From Lachnospiraceae bacterium (lineage in GTDB: Bacteria; Bacillota; Clostridia; Lachnospirales; Lachnospiraceae), in assembly GCA_013316825.1 (NCBI GenBank), contig WSLY01000026.1:1-32067 (forward strand): a stretch of 32,067 bases of DNA, written 5' to 3'. The notes beneath the pieces were generated by a model. The model searched no databases, was not told where the DNA came from, and was given only the letters and a program-made list of their open reading frames with translations. Every line of letters starts with the position of its first letter. Within the stretch, counting starts at the first letter, position 1. The position numbers and the translations under genes were made by a program. Of the stretch, positions 7,601 to 16,127 are shown in pieces.

Positions 7601-8989
7601 ATGAGAAAAAGGCGGCATGAAACCATGGAAAAAAAGCAGGGACATACAGAGCAGGGACATGCGATAAAAAGCGTGGAGAAGGGGAGCATTGCAGAGGAGA
7701 TGGGGCTGGAGCCGGGGGACCGTATTCTTGCGGTATGCGGCACTAAGATAGAGGATGTTTTTGACTATCAGTTTCTGATGCAGGATACGTATGTAGAGGT
7801 GCTTGTCGGGACAAAGGATGGCGAGGAATGCCTTCTGGAAATTGAAAAAGAATGGGATGAAGATTTGGGGATTACCTTTGAAAACGGATTGATGGATGAG
7901 TACCGCCATTGTCATAATCAATGCATCTTCTGCTTTATTGACCAGATGCCGAAGGGGATGCGGGAAACGCTCTACTTTAAGGATGATGATTCGAGGCTCT
8001 CTTTTTTACAGGGCAATTATGTGACGCTTACCAATATGTCGGACCATGATATTGACAGGATTATAAAATACCGTCTGTCGCCGATTAACATTTCTTTTCA
8101 GACGATGAATCCAGAGCTTCGCTGCAAAATGCTCCACAACCGCTTTGCAGGGGAGGCGCTGAAAAAAGTGGACAGGCTGTATGAGGCAGGCATTTCCATG
8201 AACGGGCAGATTGTACTGTGCAGGGGGATAAACGACGGCGCGGAGCTTGCCTACAGTATAGAAAAGCTTGTCTCCTACCTGCCTGTTTTGGAGAGTGTTT
8301 CCGTGGTGCCGGTGGGACTATCTAAGTATCGGGACGGGTTGTTTCCGCTTGTGCCGTTTGAAAAAGAAGATGCAGAGGCGGTCATTGATTTGATTGAAGA
8401 CTGGCAGAAAAAGCTGTACGAAAAACACGGCACGCACTTTATACACGCAAGCGACGAGTGGTATATTCTTGCTGAGCGAGAGCTTCCGGAGGAGGAGCGC
8501 TATGACGGCTATCTGCAGCTTGAGAATGGGGTCGGAATGCTCAGGCTGTTATGCAGTGAATTTGAAGCCCGCATGCAGGAGCTTTCGGCAAAGAGAAGCC
8601 TTCCTGATGAGAAGCCGCAGGGAACGGTATCTATGGCAACGGGAAAGCTCGCTTATCCCTATATCCGCAGGATGGCGGACAAAATGGAGGAAGCGTTTCC
8701 GAATATCCGTATTCTGCTCTATGAAATACGAAATGACTTTTTTGGAGAGCGGATTACGGTGTCAGGGCTGCTTACAGGGCAGGATATTGCGGCACAGCTT
8801 GCTGGCAGGGAGTTGGGAGAGCGGCTTTTGCTTCCTCAGAATGTACTGCGCAGCGGTGAGGATGTTTTTTTGGATGATATGCATCTTTCCGAGCTGGAAA
8901 GGACTTTACAAGTAAAGGCAGATATTGTAAAATCAAGGGGCTGTGACTTTGTGGACAGTATTTTAGGGGTTTTTGAGGAGGTACGCTGA
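7601..8989 (+). CDS. radical SAM protein with N-terminal PDZ domain (DUF512 family)
   Basis: This 462-residue protein starts with a PDZ-like module (about residues 20-90, with [19 protein letters not shown]). A radical SAM core follows, with its cluster motif CHNQCIFCF (CxxxCxFC) near residue 105. The rest is the DUF512 domain with ASDEWY and a Rossmann-like end. Such proteins are widespread in Clostridia and cyanobacteria, usually beside der; the reaction is not known. The stop overlaps the der start (TGATG), so translation is coupled. The first ATG (7601) directly follows GGGACAGGA, while ATG 7625 is an alternative start eight residues later. The family call is sure, the function open. Confidence 0.9.
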   Translation: MRKRRHETMEKKQGHTEQGHAIKSVEKGSIAEEMGLEPGDRILAVCGTKIEDVFDYQFLMQDTYVEVLVGTKDGEECLLEIEKEWDEDLGITFENGLMDEYRHCHNQCIFCFIDQMPKGMRETLYFKDDDSRLSFLQGNYVTLTNMSDHDIDRIIKYRLSPINISFQTMNPELRCKMLHNRFAGEALKKVDRLYEAGISMNGQIVLCRGINDGAELAYSIEKLVSYLPVLESVSVVPVGLSKYRDGLFPLVPFEKEDAEAVIDLIEDWQKKLYEKHGTHFIHASDEWYILAERELPEEERYDGYLQLENGVGMLRLLCSEFEARMQELSAKRSLPDEKPQGTVSMATGKLAYPYIRRMADKMEEAFPNIRILLYEIRNDFFGERITVSGLLTGQDIAAQLAGRELGERLLLPQNVLRSGEDVFLDDMHLSELERTLQVKADIVKSRGCDFVDSILGVFEEVR

Positions 8990-10329
8990 TGGGCAGCAGA
9001 CGAACGAAACCGATTGTAGCGGTAGTAGGAAGACCGAACGTAGGCAAATCTACTTTGTTTAATGCGCTTGCGGGAGAAAAAATTTCCATTGTGAAGGATA
9101 CGCCCGGCATCACCAGAGACAGGATATATGCGGACGTTTCATGGCTTGATAAAGCTTTTACCCTTATTGATACCGGCGGTATCGAGCCGGACAGTCGGGA
9201 TATTATTTTGTCGCAGATGCGCGAGCAGGCGCAGATGGCGATTCATACGGCGGACGTGATTATTTTTATGGTAGACGTGCGGCAGGGTCTGGTGGACTCG
9301 GACGCAAAGGTTGCAGACATGCTGCGCCGTTCCCACAAGCCGGTGGTGCTTGTGGTAAATAAGGTGGACAGCTTTGAAAAGTATGGGAATGACGTTTATG
9401 AATTTTATAATCTAGGTATTGGCGAGCCTTATCCCATATCCTCCGCAAACAAGCTGGGACTGGGAGAAATGCTGGATGTGGTGATATCTCATTTTCCAAA
9501 GGACAATGTCTTGGAGGAAGAGGATGAGCGGATACGGGTTGCCATTGTAGGAAAGCCCAATGTAGGAAAATCCTCCATTATCAATAAGCTATTAGGGGAA
9601 AACAGGCTGATTGTTTCGGACATAGCAGGCACTACAAGGGATGCCGTCGATACGGAGGTAACGTATCAGGGCAGGGAGTATGTCTTTATTGATACTGCCG
9701 GAATACGGCGGAAGAATAAAGTAAAAGAAGACTTGGAGCATTACATGATTATCCGTACCGTAGGAGCGGTGGAGCGGGCGGACGTGGTGGTGCTGGTGAT
9801 TGACGCAGTAGAGGGTGTGACCGAGCAGGACGCAAAGATTGCCGGTATTGCCCATGACAGGGGAAAAGCGGTTATTATTGCAGTCAATAAATGGGATGCC
9901 ATCGAAAAGGACGACAAAACCATTTATCGGTTTACGGAGAAGGTGAGAAATATTCTTTCCTTTATGCAGTACGCAGAAATTATATTTATTTCTGCCAAAA
10001 CAGGGCAGCGTCTGCCAAAGCTGTATGAAACCATCGATATGGTAAGCGAAAATCATGCCATGCGTGTGCAGACCGGCGTGCTCAACGAGATTATGGCAGA
10101 AGCCGTTGCCATGCAGCAGCCACCCTCAGACAAGGGCAAACGCCTGCGCCTTTACTATATCACGCAGGCTTCCGTAAAGCCGCCCACCTTTGTGATTTTT
10201 GTGAATGACAAGGAGCTGATGCATTTTTCCTATACGCGGTACATTGAAAATCAAATCAGGCATACTTTTGGTTTTAGGGGAACCCCCCTTCGGTTTATTA
10301 TCAGGGAGAGGAAGGACAAGGAAAGATGA
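8989..10329 (+). CDS. der: ribosome biogenesis GTPase Der (EngA)
   Basis: This essential tandem GTPase acts in 50S subunit maturation. It has two G domains: GRPNVGKST with DTGG and NKVD in the first half, and GKPNVGKSS with DTAG and NKWD in the second. A KH-like C-terminal domain ([10 protein letters not shown], ending [15 protein letters not shown]) follows. Its 446 residues are the usual length. The start overlaps the radical SAM gene stop, and its own stop overlaps the plsY start (ATGA), giving tight coupling. The upstream plsY/gpsA partners match the common Firmicutes layout. The assignment is firm. Confidence 0.97.
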   Translation: MGSRRTKPIVAVVGRPNVGKSTLFNALAGEKISIVKDTPGITRDRIYADVSWLDKAFTLIDTGGIEPDSRDIILSQMREQAQMAIHTADVIIFMVDVRQGLVDSDAKVADMLRRSHKPVVLVVNKVDSFEKYGNDVYEFYNLGIGEPYPISSANKLGLGEMLDVVISHFPKDNVLEEEDERIRVAIVGKPNVGKSSIINKLLGENRLIVSDIAGTTRDAVDTEVTYQGREYVFIDTAGIRRKNKVKEDLEHYMIIRTVGAVERADVVVLVIDAVEGVTEQDAKIAGIAHDRGKAVIIAVNKWDAIEKDDKTIYRFTEKVRNILSFMQYAEIIFISAKTGQRLPKLYETIDMVSENHAMRVQTGVLNEIMAEAVAMQQPPSDKGKRLRLYYITQASVKPPTFVIFVNDKELMHFSYTRYIENQIRHTFGFRGTPLRFIIRERKDKER

Positions 10330-11021
10330 TACTGGAAAGATTGATTTGTTTGGTAGTAGGTTATGTGTTTGGGCTGTTTCAGACGGCTTACTTTTACGGC
10401 AGGGCGCACGGAATCGATATCAGGCAGCATGGAAGCGGTAATTCCGGCACGACGAACGCGCTCAGGGTGCTGGGAACGAAAGCAGGACTGATTGTCTTTG
10501 CGGGAGATTGTCTCAAATGTATCATTGCCATAGTGCTGACGAAGCTGGTATTCGGAACAAGCCATACGGAGGTTGTATACCTGTTGGCTATATACACGGC
10601 GGCAGGTGTGATTCTGGGGCATAATTTTCCTTTTTACATGAGTTTTAAGGGTGGGAAGGGAATTGCCGCAACAGCGGGGCTGGTGCTTGCGTTTCATCCG
10701 TACTTTATTCCGATGGGGGTTATCTTATTTTTTGGTGCATTTTTAACGACCCATTATGTATCCCTTGGATCGCTTTTGGTTTATGCGGGGCTTTTGATTG
10801 AAATGATTGTCTGCGGACAGCTTGGCGTTTTTGCAGGGATGACGCAGGGGCAGCTTCTCGAGCTGTATACGGTAACCTTCCTTTTAACCGTGATGGCGTT
10901 CTGGAAACACAGGGCAAACATTGTGCGGCTTGTAAAGGGCGAGGAGAGAAGGACATATCTGTTTAAAAAGAATAAGCTGGAAGATGGAAGCGGACAGGAA
11001 ACCAATGCAACGGCAAAATAA
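10326..11021 (+). CDS. plsY: glycerol-3-phosphate acyltransferase PlsY
   Basis: This membrane acyltransferase moves the acyl group from acyl-phosphate to sn-glycerol 3-phosphate, the first step of phosphatidic acid synthesis. Typical motifs are [15 protein letters not shown] (phosphate loop), [17 protein letters not shown] and the late FWKHRANI. Several hydrophobic spans fit the five-helix topology. At 231 residues it is slightly longer than the usual 200, through a charged C-terminal tail. It overlaps der by four bases (ATGA). With gpsA next, which makes its substrate glycerol 3-phosphate, the pair forms a small phospholipid unit. Confidence 0.95.
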   Translation: MILERLICLVVGYVFGLFQTAYFYGRAHGIDIRQHGSGNSGTTNALRVLGTKAGLIVFAGDCLKCIIAIVLTKLVFGTSHTEVVYLLAIYTAAGVILGHNFPFYMSFKGGKGIAATAGLVLAFHPYFIPMGVILFFGAFLTTHYVSLGSLLVYAGLLIEMIVCGQLGVFAGMTQGQLLELYTVTFLLTVMAFWKHRANIVRLVKGEERRTYLFKKNKLEDGSGQETNATAK

Positions 11022-11069
11022 AGGCAGGAGGTTTCAGGAAGATCTGCGGATAGCGGAAGAGAGGTGCGT

Positions 11070-12083
11070 ATGGCAAAAATAGGCGTGATAGGAGCAGGGA
11101 GCTGGGGAACGGCCTTGGCTTTGTTATTATATAAGAACGGACATGAGGTAACGGTCTGGTCCATATTGAAAGAAGAGATTGCCATGCTGCAGGAGCAGCA
11201 TGAGCATAAGGATAAGCTGCCAGGCGTGAAGCTGCCGGAGGATATGTTTTTTACGACAGATTTAAAAGAGGCGGCAGCGGGCAAAGATGTGCTTGTGCTT
11301 GCAGTGCCGTCCCCTTTCACCAGAAGTACGGCGAAGCTGCTGCGAGATGTGGCAGACGAGGGACAGATTATTGTCAATGTGGCAAAGGGCATCGAGGAGA
11401 AAACGTTGATGACTTTGTCCGAGATTATTGAGGAGGAAGTGCCGCAGGCAGTTGTCACCGTCCTTTCGGGTCCCTCCCATGCTGAAGAGGTGGGAAGAGG
11501 AATTCCCACCACGATTGTGGTCGGAGCAAAGAAAAAAGAGACGGCGGAATATTTGCAGAATCTTTTTATGAACGATGCGTTTCGTGTCTATACCAGTCCT
11601 GACATACTGGGCATCGAGCTGGGCGGTTCCCTGAAAAATGTGGTGGCGCTTGCCGCCGGCATTGCCGACGGCTTGGGCTATGGGGACAACACCAAGGCGG
11701 CGCTGATTACCAGAGGTATCACGGAGATAGCAAGATTAGGAACCGCTATGGGAGCTAAGTTTGAAACATTTTGCGGGCTGACCGGTATCGGTGATTTGAT
11801 AGTTACCTGTGCCTCCATGCACTCCCGCAACCGCAGGGCGGGTATTTTAATCGGACAGGGTAAAAACATGGAGGAGGCGATGGATGAGGTAAAGATGGTG
11901 GTGGAGGGAGTGTACTCCGCCAAAGCCGCCATGGGGCTTGCCGCCAAATACCATGTGCAGCTCCCCATTATTGAACAGGTCAACGAGGTGCTTTTTGCAG
12001 GAAAGAGCGCGGCGGAGGCGGTTAAGGATTTGATGCTGCGGGACAGAAAGCTGGAGATTTCCGCGGCGCAGTGGGAAGCGTGA
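11070..12083 (+). CDS. gpsA: glycerol-3-phosphate dehydrogenase [NAD(P)+]
   Basis: This enzyme reduces dihydroxyacetone phosphate to sn-glycerol 3-phosphate, feeding PlsY. The N-terminal nucleotide fold opens with IGVIGAGSWGTALA. Further signatures are VLAVPSPFTR, VNVAKGIE, LSGPSHAEEV, the catalytic-lysine region LGGSLKNVVALAAGI, and GLTGIGDLIVTC. At 337 residues it is full length. The frame opens with GTG at 11064, but AGAGAGG is well placed for the ATG at 11070, giving the usual MAKIGVIG start. It ends the operon begun at 7601, and no clear terminator follows. Confidence 0.96.
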   Translation: MAKIGVIGAGSWGTALALLLYKNGHEVTVWSILKEEIAMLQEQHEHKDKLPGVKLPEDMFFTTDLKEAAAGKDVLVLAVPSPFTRSTAKLLRDVADEGQIIVNVAKGIEEKTLMTLSEIIEEEVPQAVVTVLSGPSHAEEVGRGIPTTIVVGAKKKETAEYLQNLFMNDAFRVYTSPDILGIELGGSLKNVVALAAGIADGLGYGDNTKAALITRGITEIARLGTAMGAKFETFCGLTGIGDLIVTCASMHSRNRRAGILIGQGKNMEEAMDEVKMVVEGVYSAKAAMGLAAKYHVQLPIIEQVNEVLFAGKSAAEAVKDLMLRDRKLEISAAQWEA

Positions 12084-12316
12084 TTTTGAGGGGCGCACCG
12101 GTAGGGTCACCATTCTTTTCGTTACGTACAAGGTAAATGAAAGGCTGGCGGGTCTTTTGTTTTTTATTGACAAACTGACGGACATGAAGGCGCCAAAGGA
12201 AGACGACAATACCCACAAAACGTATGCCGCCTATCTGCCGCTGGATATTCTGGAAAAGCAGCGGGATTGAAGCAGGAGGTATGTACATACGAAAATATGT
12301 GCGGAAGGAAGCTGCT
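12084..12316 (+). other. intergenic stretch with an unassigned open frame lacking a start
   Basis: This 233-base gap holds no recognised gene. One plus-strand frame stays open from 12034 to a TGA at 12268-12270. After the gpsA stop it reads as plausible protein (TILFVTYKVNERLAGLLFF, then KLTDMKAPKEDDN and YAAYLPLDILEKQRD). The only starts are TTG 12157 and ATG 12184, neither with a good ribosome binding site. It may be the decayed 3' end of a lost gene. An unused AGGAGG occurs at 12274-12279, one base before an ATG. I do not recognise a family. Confidence 0.3.
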
Positions 12317-13060
12317 ATGAAAATTACAGTGATAAACGGAACAGAAAAGCATGGTGTAACTTACAGGCTGAAAGAAATATTTTTAGAAAATTTTAAGGAA
12401 AAGGCGGTAATCACGGAATATTATCTGCCGAAGGATTGTCCTTCTTTTTGCACAGGATGCATAAACTGCATTTTGAGGGGAGAGGATACTTGCAAGGATG
12501 CCGGTTACATACAAAAAATTGCTGCTTCCATGTTAGAAGCGGATTTGCTGGTGATGACGTCTCCGTCATATGTTTTCCATGTGACGGGCGCGATGAAAGC
12601 GCTGCTGGACCATTTTGCCTATTTGTGGATGCCGCACCGTCCCGCGCCGGAAATGTTTGGCAAACGTGCGGTGATTATCACGCAATGTCTGGGAGCAGGC
12701 GCAAAATCCGCGGCAGGAGATATCAAACACAGCCTTTCCTGGTGGGGGATTTCCGCGGTGAAAGTATTTTCGGGAAAGCTGATGGGAGATATATGCTGGG
12801 AGAGATTAGCGGAGAAAAAGCGGCGCGAACTGACGAAGGGTATAAAGCGGCTGTCACAAAAAGCTGCCAGCAAGGACTGCACGAAGCCTGCCCGCACGCA
12901 TTTTCCGGTAAAAATGAAATTTTTTTTCTGCCGCATGATGCAAAAATCCTTGTACCAGAAGAATCCTTCCGGTTATGATGCCAAGTATTGGGCGAGGCAG
13001 GGCTGGCTGTCAAAAGCAAGACCGTGGAAAAATAAGAATGACAAGTCAAATCAAGCGTAA
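12317..13060 (+). CDS. flavodoxin-fold NAD(P)H-dependent FMN oxidoreductase
   Basis: This 247-residue protein has the NADPH-dependent FMN reductase/flavodoxin-like fold. It opens with KITVINGTEKHGVTYRL (phosphate-binding loop after the first strand). It then has a cysteine cluster CPSFCTGCINC with a later cysteine, and TSPSYVFHVTGAMKALLDHF, typical of the iron-sulfur-flavoprotein-like group. The C-terminal third is lysine-rich and less conserved. The frame extends upstream to 12224, but the ATG at 12317 has AGGA seven bases before it and begins the conserved first strand. The regulator gene 53 bases downstream suggests a small redox or stress unit. The substrate cannot be told. Confidence 0.82.
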   Translation: MKITVINGTEKHGVTYRLKEIFLENFKEKAVITEYYLPKDCPSFCTGCINCILRGEDTCKDAGYIQKIAASMLEADLLVMTSPSYVFHVTGAMKALLDHFAYLWMPHRPAPEMFGKRAVIITQCLGAGAKSAAGDIKHSLSWWGISAVKVFSGKLMGDICWERLAEKKRRELTKGIKRLSQKAASKDCTKPARTHFPVKMKFFFCRMMQKSLYQKNPSGYDAKYWARQGWLSKARPWKNKNDKSNQA

Positions 13061-13113
13061 GCCGCGCCGACCTGCTATGATGAGTACAGGACGGTTGAAG
13101 TGAGGTGGCATAC

Positions 13114-14088
13114 ATGCATGAATGGCAGGAACTGATTCAAATTATCATTGATGAGATTGACGGCTGTATCAAAAGGTATCAGGATGAGGCGCTGACACTG
13201 CGTTTTTTATCCCGCAGGCTGGGATATTCGGAGTTTTACACGACAAGAAAGTTTAAGGAAATAACGGGTATGCAGTTTCGGGAATATCTGCGCAGCCGCA
13301 GGCTGGCGTTTGCATTGAAAGAGGTCAGGGATGGAAAAAAAAGTTTTCTGGATATTGCCTTCGACTATGGTTTTTCTTCCCACGAGGCCTTTACCAGAGC
13401 GTTTAAGAGCGCCTATGGCGTAACCCCGTGCGAATACCGGAAAAATCCTGTGCCTGTTGTTCTGCGCACCAAATTAAATACCTTTGACCGTTACTTTGTA
13501 GGATTAGGAGAAATTGGCATGATTCAATCAACAGAGGATGTAAAAATTTATTTTGTGACGATACCTGCACACAAATTTCTGCACATCAAAAATTATGAGA
13601 GCAACGGGTATTGGGATTTCTGGCAAAAGCAGGCGCAGATTCCCGGGCAGGACTGCGAGACGATATGCGGTCTGTTAGACAGTATAAAGGGGAAGCTGGA
13701 CGACGATGGCGGAAGCGAGGCGAATAGTGGGAGCGGACAGCTTATGGCGTATATCGGTGACCCTGCGGGCAGGCTCTGCGCATGGGGATTTCCAAGAGCC
13801 GAGTGCTATGGCGTGCGGCTTCCTGCCGATTATAGCGGCGAAGTGCCTGAGCAGATGCTTTTACAGGATATTCCGGAAGCGGAGTATATTGTGTTTGAGC
13901 ATGGAACGTTTGACTATGAGCAGGAAAATTGCAGTGTGGAAGAAAAGATTGAAAAGGCAATGGCAGATTTTGACTATGCTGCCAATGGCTGCAGCCTGGA
14001 CACCTCTTCGGGTAGCATCACGTATTTGTATCACAATCCGGAGCAGCACTGGAAATGGGTCAGGCAGATAAAAAGAATAACAAAGTGA
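13114..14088 (+). CDS. AraC-family regulator with GyrI-like effector domain
   Basis: This 324-residue regulator has its AraC/XylS DNA-binding domain at the N-terminus: two helix-turn-helix units, the second with DIAFDYGFSSHEAFTRAFKSAYGVTPCEYR, at about residues 10-112. The C-terminal half (about 145-320) resembles the GyrI/Rob effector-binding fold, with an acidic pocket region and HGTFDYEQE. Such proteins sense small hydrophobic or cationic compounds. The frame allows GTG at 13105, but GAGGTG is six bases before ATG 13114. It follows the flavoprotein gene and may control it. A strong terminator closes the unit. Confidence 0.9.
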   Translation: MHEWQELIQIIIDEIDGCIKRYQDEALTLRFLSRRLGYSEFYTTRKFKEITGMQFREYLRSRRLAFALKEVRDGKKSFLDIAFDYGFSSHEAFTRAFKSAYGVTPCEYRKNPVPVVLRTKLNTFDRYFVGLGEIGMIQSTEDVKIYFVTIPAHKFLHIKNYESNGYWDFWQKQAQIPGQDCETICGLLDSIKGKLDDDGGSEANSGSGQLMAYIGDPAGRLCAWGFPRAECYGVRLPADYSGEVPEQMLLQDIPEAEYIVFEHGTFDYEQENCSVEEKIEKAMADFDYAANGCSLDTSSGSITYLYHNPEQHWKWVRQIKRITK

Positions 14089-14125
14089 GCGAATGAGAAG
14101 CGGCGTAAAACGGTATAGGAGATAG

Positions 14126-14170
14126 AGAAAAGCCGGAAGCCTGTTTTTGGGTTTCCGGCTTTTCTTTTTA
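14126..14170. terminator. bidirectional intrinsic terminator between AraC gene and metF
   Basis: A 12-base perfect stem (GAAAAGCCGGAA with TTCCGGCTTTTC) has a 14-base loop. T-rich sequence follows on the plus strand and the A-rich arm gives T on the minus strand. It separates two convergent genes and can serve both. Confidence 0.93.
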
Positions 14171-14175
14171 GGGCG

Positions 14176-15033
14176 TTAGGCGATGCCGCTTATAATTTCC
14201 GACGCCATTTTGGGTTTGTTCATGGTGTAGATATGGATGTGCTCCGCACCATTTCCTTTCAAGTCGAGAATTTGCCGGATGGCATAATCGATGCCAGCCT
14301 TACGCATATCCTGTGGATTGTCCCCGTAAGCGGCAATTAAATCGGAAAACGCTTTCGGAATAGAAGAACCGGAAAGCGAAACCGTGGTGCCGAGCTGGGA
14401 AGCAGAAGTAACGGGCATAATGCCGGCGCAGACAGGAATGGTAATGCCTTTTTTTTCGGCGCGGTCCATAAAATCATAGAAATAATCGTTGTCAAAGAAA
14501 AGCTGTGTAATGAAAAAGTCTGCTCCCGCCTCCTGCTTTATTTTCAGGTTGTGCAAATCGGTTTCTTTGCTGAAGCATTCAAAATGCTTTTCCGGATAGC
14601 AGGCGCCGGCACAGTATATATCTGTCTCATCTCGCAGAAAAGAGATTAAATCCGATGCGTGTAAAAATTCACGTGACGCATACTGCTCGTCGGACATATC
14701 CCGCGGGCGGTCGCCGCGCAGCGCCAAAACCTGATGAATATTCTGCTCCTTTAGCGCGTTTACAACGGACAGAATATCTTCTTTTTTATTGCCGACGCAG
14801 GTCAAATGTGCCAGCGCTTCAATATGCAGGGTGTTCTGTACATAGGAAGCGATATCCAGCGTCTTTTTTGATTTGCTGCCGCCGGCTCCGTAGGTAATAC
14901 TGATAAAATCCGGCTGCAGGCTGCCAAGAGCGTTCAAAGTCTCAAAAGCGGAATCAAAATCCGCTTCTTTTTTGGGGGGGAACACCTCAAAGGAAATGGA
15001 TTTCCCTTTTTCTTTTAAGATATCTTTTATCAT
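14176..15033 (-). CDS. metF: 5,10-methylenetetrahydrofolate reductase
   Basis: This flavin enzyme reduces methylene-tetrahydrofolate to methyl-tetrahydrofolate, the methyl donor for methionine synthesis and, in acetogenic clostridia, part of the Wood-Ljungdahl branch. Motifs include ISFEVFPPK, DFISITYGAGGS, HLTCVGN, LALRGDRP, AGADFFITQLFFD and PVCAGIMPV. At 285 residues it is full length for the bacterial single-domain form. AAGGA lies nine bases before the ATG. It appears to be a single-gene unit with its own promoter at 15122-15150. No S-box or other riboswitch is evident in the roughly 85-base leader. Confidence 0.96.
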   Translation of the reverse strand: MIKDILKEKGKSISFEVFPPKKEADFDSAFETLNALGSLQPDFISITYGAGGSKSKKTLDIASYVQNTLHIEALAHLTCVGNKKEDILSVVNALKEQNIHQVLALRGDRPRDMSDEQYASREFLHASDLISFLRDETDIYCAGACYPEKHFECFSKETDLHNLKIKQEAGADFFITQLFFDNDYFYDFMDRAEKKGITIPVCAGIMPVTSASQLGTTVSLSGSSIPKAFSDLIAAYGDNPQDMRKAGIDYAIRQILDLKGNGAEHIHIYTMNKPKMASEIISGIA

Positions 15034-15102
15034 AAGCTGGTCCTTTCTGATTCTGTTTATTGAAAAGTTGTTTATTTCTGTATGAAATGCGCAAATCTTT
15101 CC

Positions 15103-15131
15103 TTGATTTTACAACAGGAATATCGTAACAT
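15103..15131 (+). promoter_or_regulatory. possible promoter for moxR-like/VWA genes
   Basis: TTGATT (15103-15108) and TAACAT (15126-15131) are 17 bases apart on the plus strand. The box overlaps the metF -10 region, so occupancy would be mutually exclusive. The -10 match is weak. Confidence 0.35.
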
Positions 15132-15150
15132 GTTAATGGAGAATTTTCAA
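15122..15150 (-). promoter_or_regulatory. sigma-A type promoter for metF
   Basis: On the minus strand, TTGAAA (15150-15145) and TACGAT (15127-15122) are 17 bases apart. The implied leader is about 80 bases. Confidence 0.68.
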
Positions 15151-15247
15151 CCGTGAGATTTGCGTCCATGCGCCGCAGGCCGCGAACGCATTGTGTATCA
15201 ATGCAATGTAAGCCAGAGTAAAAGCGGCGAGAGAATAAGGAGAAGAG

Positions 15248-16078
15248 ATGAACGAACAGATTGGAAAATCGGGTTTTGCAGGAAGCAGGGACTATGTGGC
15301 AAGCGAGGAGCTGATGGCAAGCGTAAATGTAGCGATTGCCCTGAAAAAGCCCCTTTTGATAAAGGGAGAGCCCGGTACGGGCAAAACCATGTTAGCGGAG
15401 GCGGTTGCAGCGTCTCTTGGCAAAAAGCTGATTATATGGAATATCAAATCCACTACCAAAGCGCAGGAGGGGCTCTATGTATACGATACCATCCAGAGGC
15501 TCTACGACGGGCAGTTTGGAGAAGCGGGTGTGGACGATATTGCCCGCTATATCAAACTGGGCAAGCTGGGGGAAGCTTTTGACAGTGACGAGCAGGTGGT
15601 GCTTCTGATAGATGAAATCGACAAGGCGGATTTGGAGTTTCCCAACGACCTTTTGTGGGAACTGGACCAGATGGAATTTTACGTTCATGAGACAAAGCGC
15701 ACAGTAAAGGCGAAGCAGCGGCCGATTGTCATCATTACCTCTAACGCGGAGAAGGAGCTGCCGGATGCATTCCTGCGCCGCTGTATTTTTCATTATATTG
15801 ATTTTCCGGACGAAGCGCTGATGGAGGAAATCGTGCGGGTGCACTATCCTGATGTGGAGGATAACCTGCTAAAGAGTGCTATGGAAGTATTTTACAATAT
15901 CAGGTCTCTTCGGGATATCCGCAAAAAACCCAGCACGTCAGAACTGATTGACTGGATAAACGCGCTGCAGCTTGGCGGGATCAGCGCAGAAAAGATAAAG
16001 AGTGCGCTTCCCTTTATCGGGGTGGTGGTGAAAAAGGACGAGGATTTGGAGACTGTAAGACATGCGGGCGGATTGTAA
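15248..16078 (+). CDS. MoxR-type AAA+ ATPase
   Basis: This 276-residue AAA+ ATPase has Walker A GEPGTGKT at residues 40-47, Walker B VVLLIDEID at about 117-125, sensor 1 in IITSNAEKELPDAF, and the arginine-finger region FLRRCIFHYIDFP. MoxR proteins act as chaperones that insert metal or cofactors or remodel partners, nearly always with a VWA-domain protein. That partner is the next gene, 49 bases on, so a two-component ATPase/adaptor complex is likely. AAGGAG lies five bases before the ATG. The target is unknown; nothing nearby is an obvious client enzyme. Confidence 0.9.
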   Translation: MNEQIGKSGFAGSRDYVASEELMASVNVAIALKKPLLIKGEPGTGKTMLAEAVAASLGKKLIIWNIKSTTKAQEGLYVYDTIQRLYDGQFGEAGVDDIARYIKLGKLGEAFDSDEQVVLLIDEIDKADLEFPNDLLWELDQMEFYVHETKRTVKAKQRPIVIITSNAEKELPDAFLRRCIFHYIDFPDEALMEEIVRVHYPDVEDNLLKSAMEVFYNIRSLRDIRKKPSTSELIDWINALQLGGISAEKIKSALPFIGVVVKKDEDLETVRHAGGL

Positions 16079-16127
16079 AGAAGGGCGTTTGGACAATCGG
16101 TAACAGAGGACAGGAAGGAATACGCGG

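Noticed and set aside
15034..15247. SAM riboswitch upstream of metF
   Set aside because: The leader implied by the promoter is about 80 bases, too short, and no S-box conserved segments are seen on the minus strand.
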